64,000 nucleotides of DNA, from positions 1,622,001-1,686,000 of the forward strand of contig CALYLW010000017.1 of the NCBI GenBank assembly GCA_944989445.1, given 5' to 3'. This document shows positions 44,018 to 54,118 of this stretch, piece by piece; the stretch's first letter is position 1, and each line of letters opens with the position of its first letter. Origin of the DNA: Ampullaceana balthica (lineage: Eukaryota; Mollusca; Gastropoda; Lymnaeidae). The translations under genes and the position numbers were made by a program. Below the pieces are notes generated by a model. The model did not search any database. It worked only from the letters and a program-made list of their open reading frames with translations, and was not told the origin of the DNA.

Positions 44018-44470
44018 TTAACCCGTTGTTGGGTCGTTGGGGCACCATCGTGAACTGCACACTAACACACGCCATTTGTCACGGTCCTGTGCTGCCCTTT
44101 GAGAGTCGCTGAATGACAGGCCGGTCCACTCTTTGATATTGTCCTCCCATCTCTTCTTTTGTCTGCCTCTTTTCCTTCCTCCCTGGACTGTGCCTTGTAA
44201 TATGGTTTTTGCGAGACCTCCAGTTCTTGTCACGTGTCCGTACCATCGTAATTTCCTCTTCTTAATTGATGTGAGTAGGTCCTCGTAGGGGCCAATAACA
44301 GTACTTATTTTGTTACGGACCGCTTCATTTGTGATGTGTACTGTGTAGGAGATGTTCAATATCTTTCTGAAACATCTCATCTCTAGCGCATTTATTCTTC
44401 TTTGGAGGTCTGCAGTGAGCGTCCAAGCCTCACAACCATACAAAAAGACTGACATCGCTAGAGAGCGCAT
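44018..44470 (-). mobile_element. LINE reverse-transcriptase C-terminal fragment
   Basis: A 150-codon open stretch with SVFLYGCEAWTLTADLQRRI, LRWYGHVTRTGG and GRKRGRQKKRWEDNIKEWTG. This is the conserved C-terminus of a different non-LTR retrotransposon from the one at 44588. It is the 3' remnant of a 5'-truncated copy and not a host gene. Confidence 0.85.
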
Positions 44471-44587
44471 TAGCCGTATCTTTGAGATAAGATAATATAG
44501 ACTTACAAATGTTCTTTAGTGATTTAGTTCTTACATTATCATTAACTCATTAACTTAAACTACATACTGCATTCACAATTTTTATTA

Positions 44588-45180
44588 AAAATCAAACAAA
44601 ACCTTAGGCTTTATAAAAAGAAACTGTTACAAATGTAATAAAGATATAAAACTAAAAGCTATCTCACTTTGGTGAGACCTGTACTAGAATATGCATTTTC
44701 TGTGTGGGACCCATCCACCAAACTAGAACAAATCCAAAAAAGAGCTGCCAGATTCATTACTGGAGAATATTCAAAACTGACTAGAATAACACCATTAGTT
44801 AAATCATTAAACATTGAAACACTAGAGAATAGAAGAACCAAGAGTAAAGTAGTAATCATACATAAAGCAATTAACTCTAATTTAGAAATAGAACACAAAG
44901 ATAACTTAATACAACACTCAGATAGACATAAGGATAAAAACACCTTTCTTATTCCGTATGCAAGAACAAACTCATACAAATTTTAGTTCTTCCCGTCCGG
45001 AATTCGGGCGTGGAATGGGTTGCCTGAAGAAACCAGGAAAGCCAACACTTTATCAACATTTAAAACTCTAGTGGGAATGCAGGACTAGGCACAAGCCATA
45101 GATTATGATAGATGGGTGTAGGACGCAATAATCTTTTGTATAGAAGGAGCGTCTGAAACATATAAGATCAGATAAGATAT
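44588..45180 (+). mobile_element. CR1/jockey-like LINE 3' end
   Basis: An open stretch at 44669-44986 (no ATG start) encodes VRPVLEYAFSVWDPSTKLEQ, KRAARFITGEYSKLTRITPL and SKVVIIHKAINSNLEIEH, the last part of a non-LTR reverse-transcriptase ORF. The 3' UTR ends GGAGCGTCTGAAACATATAA with GATAAGATA repeats. It is 5'-truncated. It interrupts a segment that is uninterrupted at 21432-21700. Confidence 0.85.
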
Positions 45181-45757
45181 CAACATAAATTAACTTACTA
45201 CTTAAAATTTAAATGTAACTTGTTTGAATAATAAAATTGCGTCATACAAATTTTTACTTTTAATATATGAAAAATATTTATTGTGGATTTTTTTAGAAAT
45301 AACAATTAAATTATACATATTAAAAACTAATTTGGACAAACCCAGTTGTCGGTAATTTTAATATCCAGAGGATAACGGAAGTGTGCACACAATAGGGCTA
45401 ACCACTAAAATTATTAAAATTAAATAGAATAAAACAACTTCAAAAGGAAAGTGAAATAACAATTCCGAATGTTCATCTTATTCTAACGTTGATGTTGTAA
45501 AAACATTTTGGCTAACATTTTTTAAATGCTGGAGGCGTATTTTCTCAATTGTTGCTATAAAAAATTCGGTAAGTCAATAACAAATACTCAGTCTCAGTAC
45601 GTTCGTGCAGCAGTAGCAGTGCTGTTTATTGTTGTTGACGTTAGTCGCTAGTGAGTGTCGTTAGTGCCGTATATACTCGACTATAGCCCGTTCGTTCATA
45701 AGCCGACCCCCCCCCCACACACACACTTTTGGAAGAGAAAAGTATTAAAAGTGTATA
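45181..45757 (+). other. Intergenic, collinear with 21450-23215
   Basis: 'AATTATACATATTAAAAACT', 'GGAAGTGTGCACACAATAGG' and 'CATCTTATTCTAACGTTGAT' recur in the same order at 21590-23210. There the Helentron-like element and hairpin have been inserted. No gene. Confidence 0.65.
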
Positions 45758-46020
45758 GGGGCTGTCCATAAATGACGTCACGCACCTAGGGGGGGTAACA
45801 GTAACACTTTTGTGACGAGGGGGGTTGAAGAAATGTGACGTCACATCAAAGGGTAACTTTAAATAAAACTTCCACTGAAATATTTGGTCGCTTACAATTT
45901 ATTTAATGACTAAATAATCAGTGCTTCTCAATGTGCCGGTCGGTAGGCCATCAGACGCTGGTTGGAGTAAGGCGTAAGCTATCAAGACACAAAAATTAAA
46001 TCTAATTATAATCCTTAAGT
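45758..46020 (+). mobile_element. Composite GGGGCTGTCCATAAATGACG repeat
   Basis: The plus-strand counterpart of the inverted copy at 1-254: GGGGCTGTCCATAAATGACG, G-rich block, 'AAACTTCCACTGAAATATTT', then CAGTGCTTCTCAATGTG and 'GGTCGGTAGGCCATCAGACG'. Confidence 0.65.
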
Positions 46021-46166
46021 TTGAGAACCCACAAGATAACGTATGAAATTGTCTGCGTCGTTTGATGCTGACATCAAAGCCAAAGAATTTGTGATGTAGC
46101 CGCAGCTCCGTTTGGTCCTCTCACGGCAGGAGTCGGCAAACTTTTTTCCCAGTTACCCCAAAATAT

Positions 46167-46811
46167 TAGGCCTGTTATCGATTAATTTAAATTTAATCGT
46201 TAACTTTTGAAAAATTATTGATTAATTAGCCTAATAGATAATTTCGATTTTTCGATTAAAGCCGAAAATAGAAATTTATGACGTCATTAAACTGAACATT
46301 TCTCACGGACATTGAAAATTAAGAATATTTTGAACTAAATTTTATGACAATATTTTGATACTTGATTGGATGTTTGTGCTGAAGGTGGTAGGTCAGCGAT
46401 GTATTTGATCCTTTAAAATATAATTGTTTATGACAGTGAACACAGTAAACTTTTTCACCATCTTCGACTTTGCCATCCGCAGTTAGCTTAAAAACAAAAT
46501 CTTTGCTCAACTTTCTAGTTGTATGTTTAAATTTAACTGCGCTGATGCTGTCAACCATTTTTATTTGACGTCTGCCGGTCCACATAAAGTAATAAAATAA
46601 ATTATAATATTACGCGGGAGAAGTTTGTAAATAAAAAATATATAAATTATTCTTAATAATTAATAATTAATTATTTATTAATAAATTTAAAAAAAAATAT
46701 TATAAATATATTCTTTAATTTTAATCGAATTTTTATAGATTAAAATAATTTTAATCGATAAAAAAATTTAACTATTAATCGAGAAATTAACAATTAATTT
46801 CTGCAGCCCTA
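46167..46811 (-). mobile_element. BED-finger hAT derivative, copy 2, perfect TSD
   Basis: Flanked by CAAAATAT at 46159-46166 and 46812-46819. The ends are TAGGCCTGTTATCG and, inverted, TAGGGCTGCAGAAATT. Same family as 25915-26541 but in the opposite orientation and with an intact BED-finger frame (46319-46558). Confidence 0.87.
46319..46558 (-). CDS. BED-type zinc-finger polypeptide encoded by hAT derivative
   Basis: From the ATG at 46558 the frame encodes 79 residues (MVDSISAVKFKHTTRKLSKD...). The BED finger is VYCVHCHKQLYFKGSNTSL followed by TYHLQHKH. Only the transposase DNA-binding domain remains; the catalytic region is deleted. The sibling copy at 26162-26400 is broken. Whether it is transcribed is unknown. 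Confidence 0.5.
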   Translation of the reverse strand: MVDSISAVKFKHTTRKLSKDFVFKLTADGKVEDGEKVYCVHCHKQLYFKGSNTSLTYHLQHKHPIKYQNIVIKFSSKYS

Positions 46812-46819
46812 CAAAATAT

Positions 46820-47764
46820 ACACGTTCATGTGTGCGTTACCCCCCCAACCCCCAGGCTCGTGGTCCTACTCACATGACGGCGAAAATGCTACTGCTGAGT
46901 TTTACAAGCATGACAAGTGTCTAAAAAGGATCTGAATAGAATTATGTGTAGATATCAAAACGACATGGAATATCCTTTTTCTTTAATAGGTGAATCTATT
47001 TGATAGAATTATCTACGTTATAAGTTTGATATAATTGTTCGATTGGTTTTTGGTTAAACGCCCCTGGCAATTCTAGATATAATGATAAATGAGCCCATTT
47101 AAAATTATTCAAGTATTCATTAACTTTATTGAATGCATCAAATTCTTGACATTGCAATTCGAGAGGAGCACAAAACAACTTTCCTTCTTAGCTCAGTTTT
47201 TAATTAAGCATTAATTTTAAATATCACAGAAAGGATACTTGATACAGTCAAGTCATGTGGATTAAGATTATTGTCACTCGTGTCAATATAAATGAAAGTA
47301 GGGTGGATTTAGGTGTCTTCGTATAGTACGTAGGTAAGAAATCTACATAGTGGTCAAATTTAAAAAAATGCATTTTCTGGAAGGAACCGGTTCAATAATG
47401 GACATATGTTCAAAGCGTACACTTACACATGACATATTTTAATATAGCTAATGGATTATAGTGGATGTTATATGTCCCAAATAAGTCTGCATTACCCCCA
47501 AGAATTCCCTTTTGACCCCAAATGAGGTTATTTACCCCTGTTTGTCGACCTATTTCTTACAGGGATGCCCGTCAGTCAATTGAGGGATTTAAAAAAACAC
47601 ACATTTTACAAAATATTATTTTAAAATAATTTTTGTTCTAAACAAAGACGTTAACCGTGATGATTAATAGTCAATGTTTAATTTGTATGCATTCAAATAA
47701 AATATGATCTAAGGATGTTAACACAGTTCATTTTCTGAAGGCCAGTTAAACGATTTTTAAAAAT
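46820..47764. other. Intergenic; dispersed repeat blocks, no gene
   Basis: The blocks 46950-47060 ('TTGTTCGATTGGTTTTTGGT') and 47500-47545 ('CCCCAAATGAGGTTATTTAC') also occur, adjacent, at 15106-15280. The rest is not recognised. Confidence 0.5.
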
Positions 47765-48035
47765 GCTTCACGCGTGTTACGATATTACAATGTAGACCTT
47801 CACTAAATAAATAATAAAGACTTAAATGACAATAAAAGTGATTTTAAAGATACTTATTTTCAAATAGAAAATAAGGTGTTTTTGTTTGTTTGTTTATTTT
47901 TTTTTGGGTGGGGGTCCAAAGCTTTGCGACATATTTTTAGAGGGGGGGGTCTAATTTTTTGTGACGACACCTGACGAGAGGGGGGAGGGGGTAAAAAATC
48001 GGCCAAAATCGCGTGACGTCATTTATAGACGCCCC
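47765..48035 (+). mobile_element. GACGTCATTTATAGACGCCCC repeat copy
   Basis: Collinear with 16168-16453, starting 'CTTCACGCGTGTTACGATAT' and ending TTTATAGACGCCCC. It directly abuts the conserved 5' flank of ZNF-C. Confidence 0.65.
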
Positions 48036-48277
48036 TTACCCGCTCGCAAGCTGACCCCCCAAAAATAATAGAAATAAAAATATTTATATATACTGTTGAT
48101 TTTTAGGTAGCACATCATTTTTGAAATGACATTTTGAAAATCTTTGTTTAAAAAATACATTCTTTTGTTTCTGTTTTCAGATTTTTGGGAAAAACATAGT
48201 TCAATAGCTGACAAATTTCTGCATAAAAAGTTCCCTTTTAAAGGTATTCACTTCTAAAATACTCAATTGAAATTAAA

Positions 48278-50758
48278 ATGAATTCAGCAATCTCTTCAAA
48301 AGATAGTGCTAAAAATAGAATCACATTATTTGATGTGGAAAGTTTTAAACGTAGGATGAACCCCAAGAAATCTTGCTTAAGGACAAGATCAAAACAAAGG
48401 ACACAGAAAATGAATGGAATAAAAATTGATAAAGCTGTTGAGCATTTCAAATCAAAGTTTTGTCCCAACAGTTACTATAATCAAGAAAGTGAACCAGTGG
48501 ACAAAGTCTCCTCCAGAAACATCATATCTTCCTCCAAATCTTCCCAAAAAGAGGTATTGAGATCTACTACCAGTCATGGTAGGCTAGGTACTCAAAAACA
48601 ACCAAAACAATCTAAGTATTTATGTGAAGTTTGTTGTGCTATGTTTAAAACATCCACTAATCTGAAAGAACACATCAAGATTCATTCAGAGGAAAAAGAA
48701 TTCAGATGTGTGCATTGCAATTACGGGTGCCACAGAGAGAGAAACCTCAAGCTTCACATACTAACTCACGCTGACCAAAAGCCCATCAAATGCCAACTCT
48801 GCGATTATTCTTGCATACAAAAATTTCAACTGCGAGCTCATCTCCTCCTTCACGAGTCGGCCGCACCGTTCCAATGCCAACAGTGTGATGCAAAATTTAA
48901 AAAAGAAGCAGGGCTGAGGATGCATTTACTCACGCATTCTAATCAGTTCAAGTTCAAGTGTGAACATTGTCACTACGTAACCAATCGTTTTGCCGATTAC
49001 AGACGGCACTTACTTATACACACTAAATCTAAGCCAGAGAAGTGTCCATATTGTAGTTATTCATGTATTCGCAAGTCAAGACTCAGAGCTCACATGCTTG
49101 TTCACCGAGGTAAAAATGTCACCCAGGAAGAAGATTCAGAGTTAACAAAATTAGAAAAAGTTTTGATGCGATGTGACAAGTGTGATTATGTTTGCACTAC
49201 AGCATCGAGACTTGGAAAGCACCAGAAATCTCATCTTAAAAATAGGGAGTTGAATTTAATAGAGCCGCAAACCTCAGTATTAAAAGATGAATGCAAATAT
49301 GAAGAAGAGAATCCATTAATCCTGGCATTTTCACCCGGCAATCAAACATCAATGATATTAACTACATCACATGGTGAGGATCCTCCACCAAACACTAACT
49401 TGATATCTTTAACCCACTGTCAAGTTCAAGAGAATCAGTTGTCTGACTTTAACAACTCACTGAGCCAAGAACTTCTAACAGTGGAAAATGAACAGCTTCA
49501 ATACAGTCACCCACAAGATGAGCAAGAGTTGTTGACCCCTGCTGACCAGGCCATCCTACTCACAGCTTCTGATCAACATCAGGAAGGACAGCATAATGAC
49601 CAGACGGTTTTGCTTTCTACTGCAGGTCAGCAGTGGGACGCTGAGAGTGAATGGCCTGACACAGACACCTTCACTGTCGGAGATCTCGGCAGTTTCACTT
49701 TTGATCAACTTCTGCAGCCGTCCAACAATTTTATTGTAACTGTTGTCAAGGAAGAGCCTATCCCAGCTGCTGTTAAAGAAGAGCCAGTTGAGCCAGAAAT
49801 TGTGAGGAACCATTCCAAATCCAAAATGTACCACTGCACTCATTGTTCGTTCTCTTGTGATTACAAGTCAACCTTTAACAAACACCTTCGAAAACACACA
49901 AGCACAAAAAACTACAAGTGTGCCCACTGCCGCTACATGTGTGATGAATTGTTCCGTATGAAAAAACATTTAATTAGCCACACTGACCAGAAGCTGTACC
50001 ACTGTGATGTTTGCCAGTTTTCTTGCAAGAGTAAGATGACTTTACAGCAGCATGCCTTAACACACACAAACGAAGGAAAGCCCTCTAACATCTATCAGTG
50101 TCCTCATTGTGATCACACATGTAAGAGTCTGCAGGGTCTGAAGTCACACCTGGTCAAGCACACTGGAGATAACCCTTACAAATGTGATATCTGCGGTGAA
50201 AAGTTCTCCACGGATTACCTTCTGAAGAAACATAAATTCTTGCACGGTTTGAAACCTTTCCAGTGTCAGTACTGCAGCTATTCATGTGTCCAGAAGCAGC
50301 AGCTGAGCATACATTTGCTGCAGCATACTTATGAGTATCCATTCTGCTGCCACCTGTGCAATGCCAAATACAAAAAACACGACAGTCTGAAAATTCACAT
50401 GATGTCTCTGCATGAAAACCGACACAAATACAACTGTGAGCTGTGCAACTATGCAGGGAACAGGGCTGCAGACTTCAGAGAGCACATGCTGACTCACTGT
50501 GACCGAAAACCCCATCAGTGCCCAGAATGCTCATTCTCTTTTATACGGCCCACGCAGCTTAAAAAGCATATGGCTATCCATATGAAAGATCAAATCAAAC
50601 CCAAAGCTTTGTTAAGGAAAAAGGTTTATCGTTGTGCTTTCTGTGACTTTACATGTACTCGAACTATTCGACTGAAAGCTCATTTATCCAAGCTGCACCT
50701 CAGCTTACCTGACGATGTTATATTTACATTAGAGAGAGAAGAAATTTTGGATCAATGA
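48278..50758 (+). CDS. ZNF-C: 17-finger C2H2 zinc-finger protein, ZFP64-like
   Basis: An intronless exon starting at an ATG; 826 residues. Residues 1-115 have no known domain. Fingers 1-7 span about 116-319. A fingerless acidic/Gln/Asp-rich linker (320-519) ends with two VKEEP motifs, matching the SUMO acceptor consensus. Fingers 8-17 span about 520-807; one has H-X4-H spacing (HMMSLH). The second array corresponds finger by finger with that of ZNF-A (for example SCDYKSTF in both) but is much more diverged than ZNF-B is from ZNF-A, so A and C are old paralogues. A splice acceptor at 48179-48180 suggests a spliced 5' UTR. Likely a nuclear DNA-binding regulator; the ZFP64 relation is by layout only. 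Confidence 0.9.
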   Translation: MNSAISSKDSAKNRITLFDVESFKRRMNPKKSCLRTRSKQRTQKMNGIKIDKAVEHFKSKFCPNSYYNQESEPVDKVSSRNIISSSKSSQKEVLRSTTSHGRLGTQKQPKQSKYLCEVCCAMFKTSTNLKEHIKIHSEEKEFRCVHCNYGCHRERNLKLHILTHADQKPIKCQLCDYSCIQKFQLRAHLLLHESAAPFQCQQCDAKFKKEAGLRMHLLTHSNQFKFKCEHCHYVTNRFADYRRHLLIHTKSKPEKCPYCSYSCIRKSRLRAHMLVHRGKNVTQEEDSELTKLEKVLMRCDKCDYVCTTASRLGKHQKSHLKNRELNLIEPQTSVLKDECKYEEENPLILAFSPGNQTSMILTTSHGEDPPPNTNLISLTHCQVQENQLSDFNNSLSQELLTVENEQLQYSHPQDEQELLTPADQAILLTASDQHQEGQHNDQTVLLSTAGQQWDAESEWPDTDTFTVGDLGSFTFDQLLQPSNNFIVTVVKEEPIPAAVKEEPVEPEIVRNHSKSKMYHCTHCSFSCDYKSTFNKHLRKHTSTKNYKCAHCRYMCDELFRMKKHLISHTDQKLYHCDVCQFSCKSKMTLQQHALTHTNEGKPSNIYQCPHCDHTCKSLQGLKSHLVKHTGDNPYKCDICGEKFSTDYLLKKHKFLHGLKPFQCQYCSYSCVQKQQLSIHLLQHTYEYPFCCHLCNAKYKKHDSLKIHMMSLHENRHKYNCELCNYAGNRAADFREHMLTHCDRKPHQCPECSFSFIRPTQLKKHMAIHMKDQIKPKALLRKKVYRCAFCDFTCTRTIRLKAHLSKLHLSLPDDVIFTLEREEILDQ

Positions 50759-50841
50759 AAATCAATTTTCCTTAAAACGAATTGTAATTGTATAAAAAGC
50801 ACAGGTACATAATGTATTTCATTAATTTGCTATTAATTGTA

Positions 50842-50847
50842 AATAAA
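50842..50847 (+). other. Polyadenylation signal of ZNF-C
   Basis: AATAAA 84 nt after the stop codon, in an AT-rich 3' UTR unrelated to those of ZNF-A and ZNF-B. Confidence 0.6.
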
Positions 50848-50859
50848 GAGGAAATAACT

Positions 50860-51880
50860 GAAACATATTATCCTATTATTTTTGAACTCATAAGACTTAT
50901 TTAAAGTTCTCTTACCATTCAACTTATTCACTTTCTTTTAAATCTATTTAATAAAGTATTTAACATGTTAAATGCCACTCACAAGCTTTGATAACAAGCT
51001 TTCAAGAAGAAGCCCTATAAAGTTGACATTTTTCATGGTTGTTTCTTTTAGTCTAGCGGTTTGCAATGATACATTTTTTTTATTAGAGCTTTAAAAAAAA
51101 AGCCAAAACCCATAAAAACATGCAAAAATTAAAGTTTTTTTGCTAGCATATGTTTAGTTTAGTTCATTTTAGTTATGTTTCATAGTTTTAAAAACTATTT
51201 GCTATTTTATTTTTGTAAATGGTGTGGTTCCAACAAAATGTGTATTTTATACTCATATATAGTTATTAATTAGTTATATCTCATTTGTTTAAATCATTAA
51301 AATACTAAATTATCTAGGTTATAGTCATTCCATTTTAGAGTACGTGTCTGCATTCTGGGACCCTTATATCTAGAAAGCCCCGAGAAAGTTCTAACGGAAA
51401 CATTAGAACCCCCTACAACCACGAGGTTATGGGACACAAAAAAAATATATATACCTAGAAGATAGTACACAGGTTGGAGGCGGTCAAAGTACACCTTGTT
51501 CTGAGCTGATACTGAAACACTTCAAGTGTTGGCAGCATGCCAGAAAGACTGGGCTGACCACCACTGGAAACAAGGCTTTGACTGGCTAGGCTAACATTAC
51601 TATTTAAATTAGGTGAAAAACTCATCCCTGTACTGCAGTTCAGAATAGTTAAAAACAAGAATAAGACATAGGAGCTGCTTGTTATTACCAAGGACAATTC
51701 TGCGTTCATATTGCGACTCGAGTTTAATTTATGAAAGATATGCTACAAAGATTATTGGAAGATTTCCAAGCCATGTTAATGGCCCATAGTGCTTCAATTT
51801 GACTGTCAAAATTTTTAAAAATTATTTTAAAATGGCTCTCAGTTATCACAGGTCTGGCCACCCCTGGACTAGAACAAGCT
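50860..51880. other. Intergenic with a LINE scrap
   Basis: About 51325-51373 encodes HSILEYVSAFWDPYI followed by a stop. This is the conserved LEY..WDP segment of a non-LTR reverse transcriptase. The rest, including short minus-strand open frames at 51297-51709, shows nothing recognisable. Confidence 0.5.
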
Positions 51881-52073
51881 CTTAACTTACACTAAAATAC
51901 ATTCTTAAATGACAAAAATTAATTTGCAACATGCTAATTTTCAATTAGAAAATACGGTTTTGGGGAAGGGGGGTCAAAGCTTTGTGACAATATTGGAGGG
52001 GTTTTAAGTTTTTGGGGGGAGGGGGGGGGTAAAAATCTGCCAAAATCGTGTGACGTCATATATGGACAGCCCC
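51881..52073 (+). mobile_element. TATATGGACAGCCCC repeat copy
   Basis: Diverged member of the GGACGGCCCC family: 'TTCAATTAGAAAATACGG', 'GGTCAAAGCTTTGTGAC', G-rich block, ending GACGTCATATATGGACAGCC. Confidence 0.6.
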
Positions 52074-52399
52074 AAATTACTTTTTTGTCATTTAAATAAG
52101 TATTTAATTTAGTGTAAGTCTGTACTCTAATATAATAACACGTGTGAAGCCATTGCAAACGTCATTAAATAAATTGCAAGCTATCAAATATTTTGAAATC
52201 TTGTGCCTTGTGTGTTATTTAAGGGACTGAGATGTTGACACATATTTAACGGAGTAGGAGTGGGGTGGCATAAGGACAGTGAAGCAATGTTCCCTGTAAG
52301 AAAATACCATAAGATTCTGCCACTGTCTTGGGTAGTAACTTCAAGAAATCAAGAGTGAGGTGAGTGAAAAATATTTGAGAAGCACTGATTTACAAGACA

Positions 52400-52910
52400 T
52401 CGCCAATATTAGTTATTAACTTATTTTATTTAAATCCTTTAAATTAACTCGTGGTGTCTGGTTGTTTGTCGAAAAAACTTTGGATCGATTTTTAACCCAC
52501 TTCCTCGTAAGCTAGCGAGCTGAAATTTTGCAGGCAGTTGCGTACCGATGATAAAAACGATGTATCAAAATTTCAGATCGATCGCGTTTACTGTATTTAA
52601 ATTATTGAATTTTTAGTTTATTTTATTTATCTCTATGTATCATGTTAACTGTTTGAGATATGAGTGTCATGGTGCGTATTATATTGAACAACCTTTCCTG
52701 TTGCGCAATAAGGTGCGTATTTTATTGACAACACTTTTTATAAACAAATTCCTAACCGGTGCGCATTATATTAAACATGTTTTACGACACAACTGCAATT
52801 CTGTATTTTTGGATGGTCTTGCGCTGCGTATTATAATGAACATTCTTTTAGTTATGTCTCGTACATAAAAGATTTATAATTTATAGTTAAAAACTTGTTT
52901 TTTTTTGTAT
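52400..52910 (+). repeat. Diverged family-R fragments
   Basis: 'TCGTAAGCTAGCGAGCTGAAA' and 'AAAATTTCAGATCGATCGC' at 52500-52590 are the inverted family-R core. 52853-52900 ('TTAGTTATGTCTCGTACATA') is an inverted family-R end. A GTGCGTATTATATTGAACA-like motif repeats about four times at 52670-52840. Confidence 0.5.
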
Positions 52911-53149
52911 ATTAATGAATTAAAACAAACAGTCTCAATAACAATTTTTTCCAATATAGTCTATCACAATCCCTTCCCCAAATCTCTCAGCAGGCTACCC
53001 CCCCCCAAATTACCTTGAAGTTACCCATCCTATCACCCATTACCCCTTTTCCCCCACCCCATTAATAAACTGATGCTGGATTATAAGAGAAGTAATGGGA
53101 AGCAACTATTCTATTACTGAGCAAGTTTGAATAAAAACAAAGTTAACTA

Positions 53150-53420
53150 ACGCCGTAGACCTCCCATCAATGGATTGGAGGATGGGGGCATCTTTCATAC
53201 CTTCTTATTGTGTGGGTTTGAATCGAGGTTTTCGGGAGAGGGTTGGACTGCCAAGTGTGAACAGCCACAAACAACTGTGCGGGTCAGTTTGTAGTGCAGG
53301 TGTACAGCAATATTGGCTTACTTAATGACTTCAGGTCAAGGACATAAAAAAAAACCGGACATCTGACAAGACTCGAAAGTTTAAGATTATGCGAGGAACG
53401 ATTCACTCTCCGGTGGATGC
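53150..53420 (+). repeat. SINE-like tRNA-derived sequence
   Basis: 'CGCCGTAGACCTCCCATCAA' and a B-box-like GTGGGTTTGAATCGAGG (about 53211) resemble a tRNA-derived head, followed by 'GTGTGAACAGCCACAAACAA'. No 3' tail or target duplication was found, so this is tentative. Confidence 0.4.
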
Positions 53421-53654
53421 TGCAGATGTCGAGGATCCAAGACATCAAAGAAAAAATATGTTGTCTTGTGGAATCGCTTGTATAAGATATGTATTAAGTT
53501 CCGTGTTACGGAAAAGAATTTATACATTATAATTATAATATTAGAAAATAAGAGTTTAAAAAAGAGTTTTGCTCACCCACCCACGTCACCAAAAGCACTA
53601 GTTATCTCTTTGATCTTATGATCACCACAATTAAAAAAAAAGATTAATGTGGTA

Positions 53655-53745
53655 TTTAAAGGGTTTACGGTTTACGTGAGCCTGACAGGACGCCACACAA
53701 CTATGAACGTGTCGGCAAAACGTCTTCATCAGTGAACTAATAAAC
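53655..53745 (-). repeat. Retroelement tail with degenerate hammerhead-like core
   Basis: On the minus strand CTGATGAAGACG..CCGACACG is followed by GGCGTCCTGTCAGGCTCACG. This layout matches the copy at 18251-18315. Here the first core CTGATGA is intact but the GAAA is changed to GACA and stem II is weak. Confidence 0.4.
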
Positions 53746-54118
53746 AAAAACTAATAGCAGTACGAAATTAAAATAAAGTAAAACTTAGCTTCACCTCTTT
53801 CTGGTTGATGAATTCCCTGGACAAAAACCACTGCTGCTTATTTATTTATTTTTTAAATTTGCACCAAAACTTTTTTAAATTTGAAGTTGAAATCGTGCTT
53901 TAGTCTTCAGCTGTTCATACTACTGAGATGAAAATTACAAACAAAAAATTAAAAGAGTCTCTCGATACCTAAAATACAATAATTATATAAATATATAATT
54001 TTAAAATCTAATCACACAGTTTGCTAAATCGTGTTCAAATATTTAGTGCATTATCATGTAAACTAGCTTAGTATACTTTTAACAACGGTATTTAGTGTGA
54101 CCCTAAGAGAAAAACAAA

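Noticed and set aside
44018..44470. Host protein gene (150 codons)
   Set aside because: GCEAWTL, LRWYGHV and GRPxK..W-type motifs are the C-terminus of a LINE reverse transcriptase; 5'-truncated mobile element.
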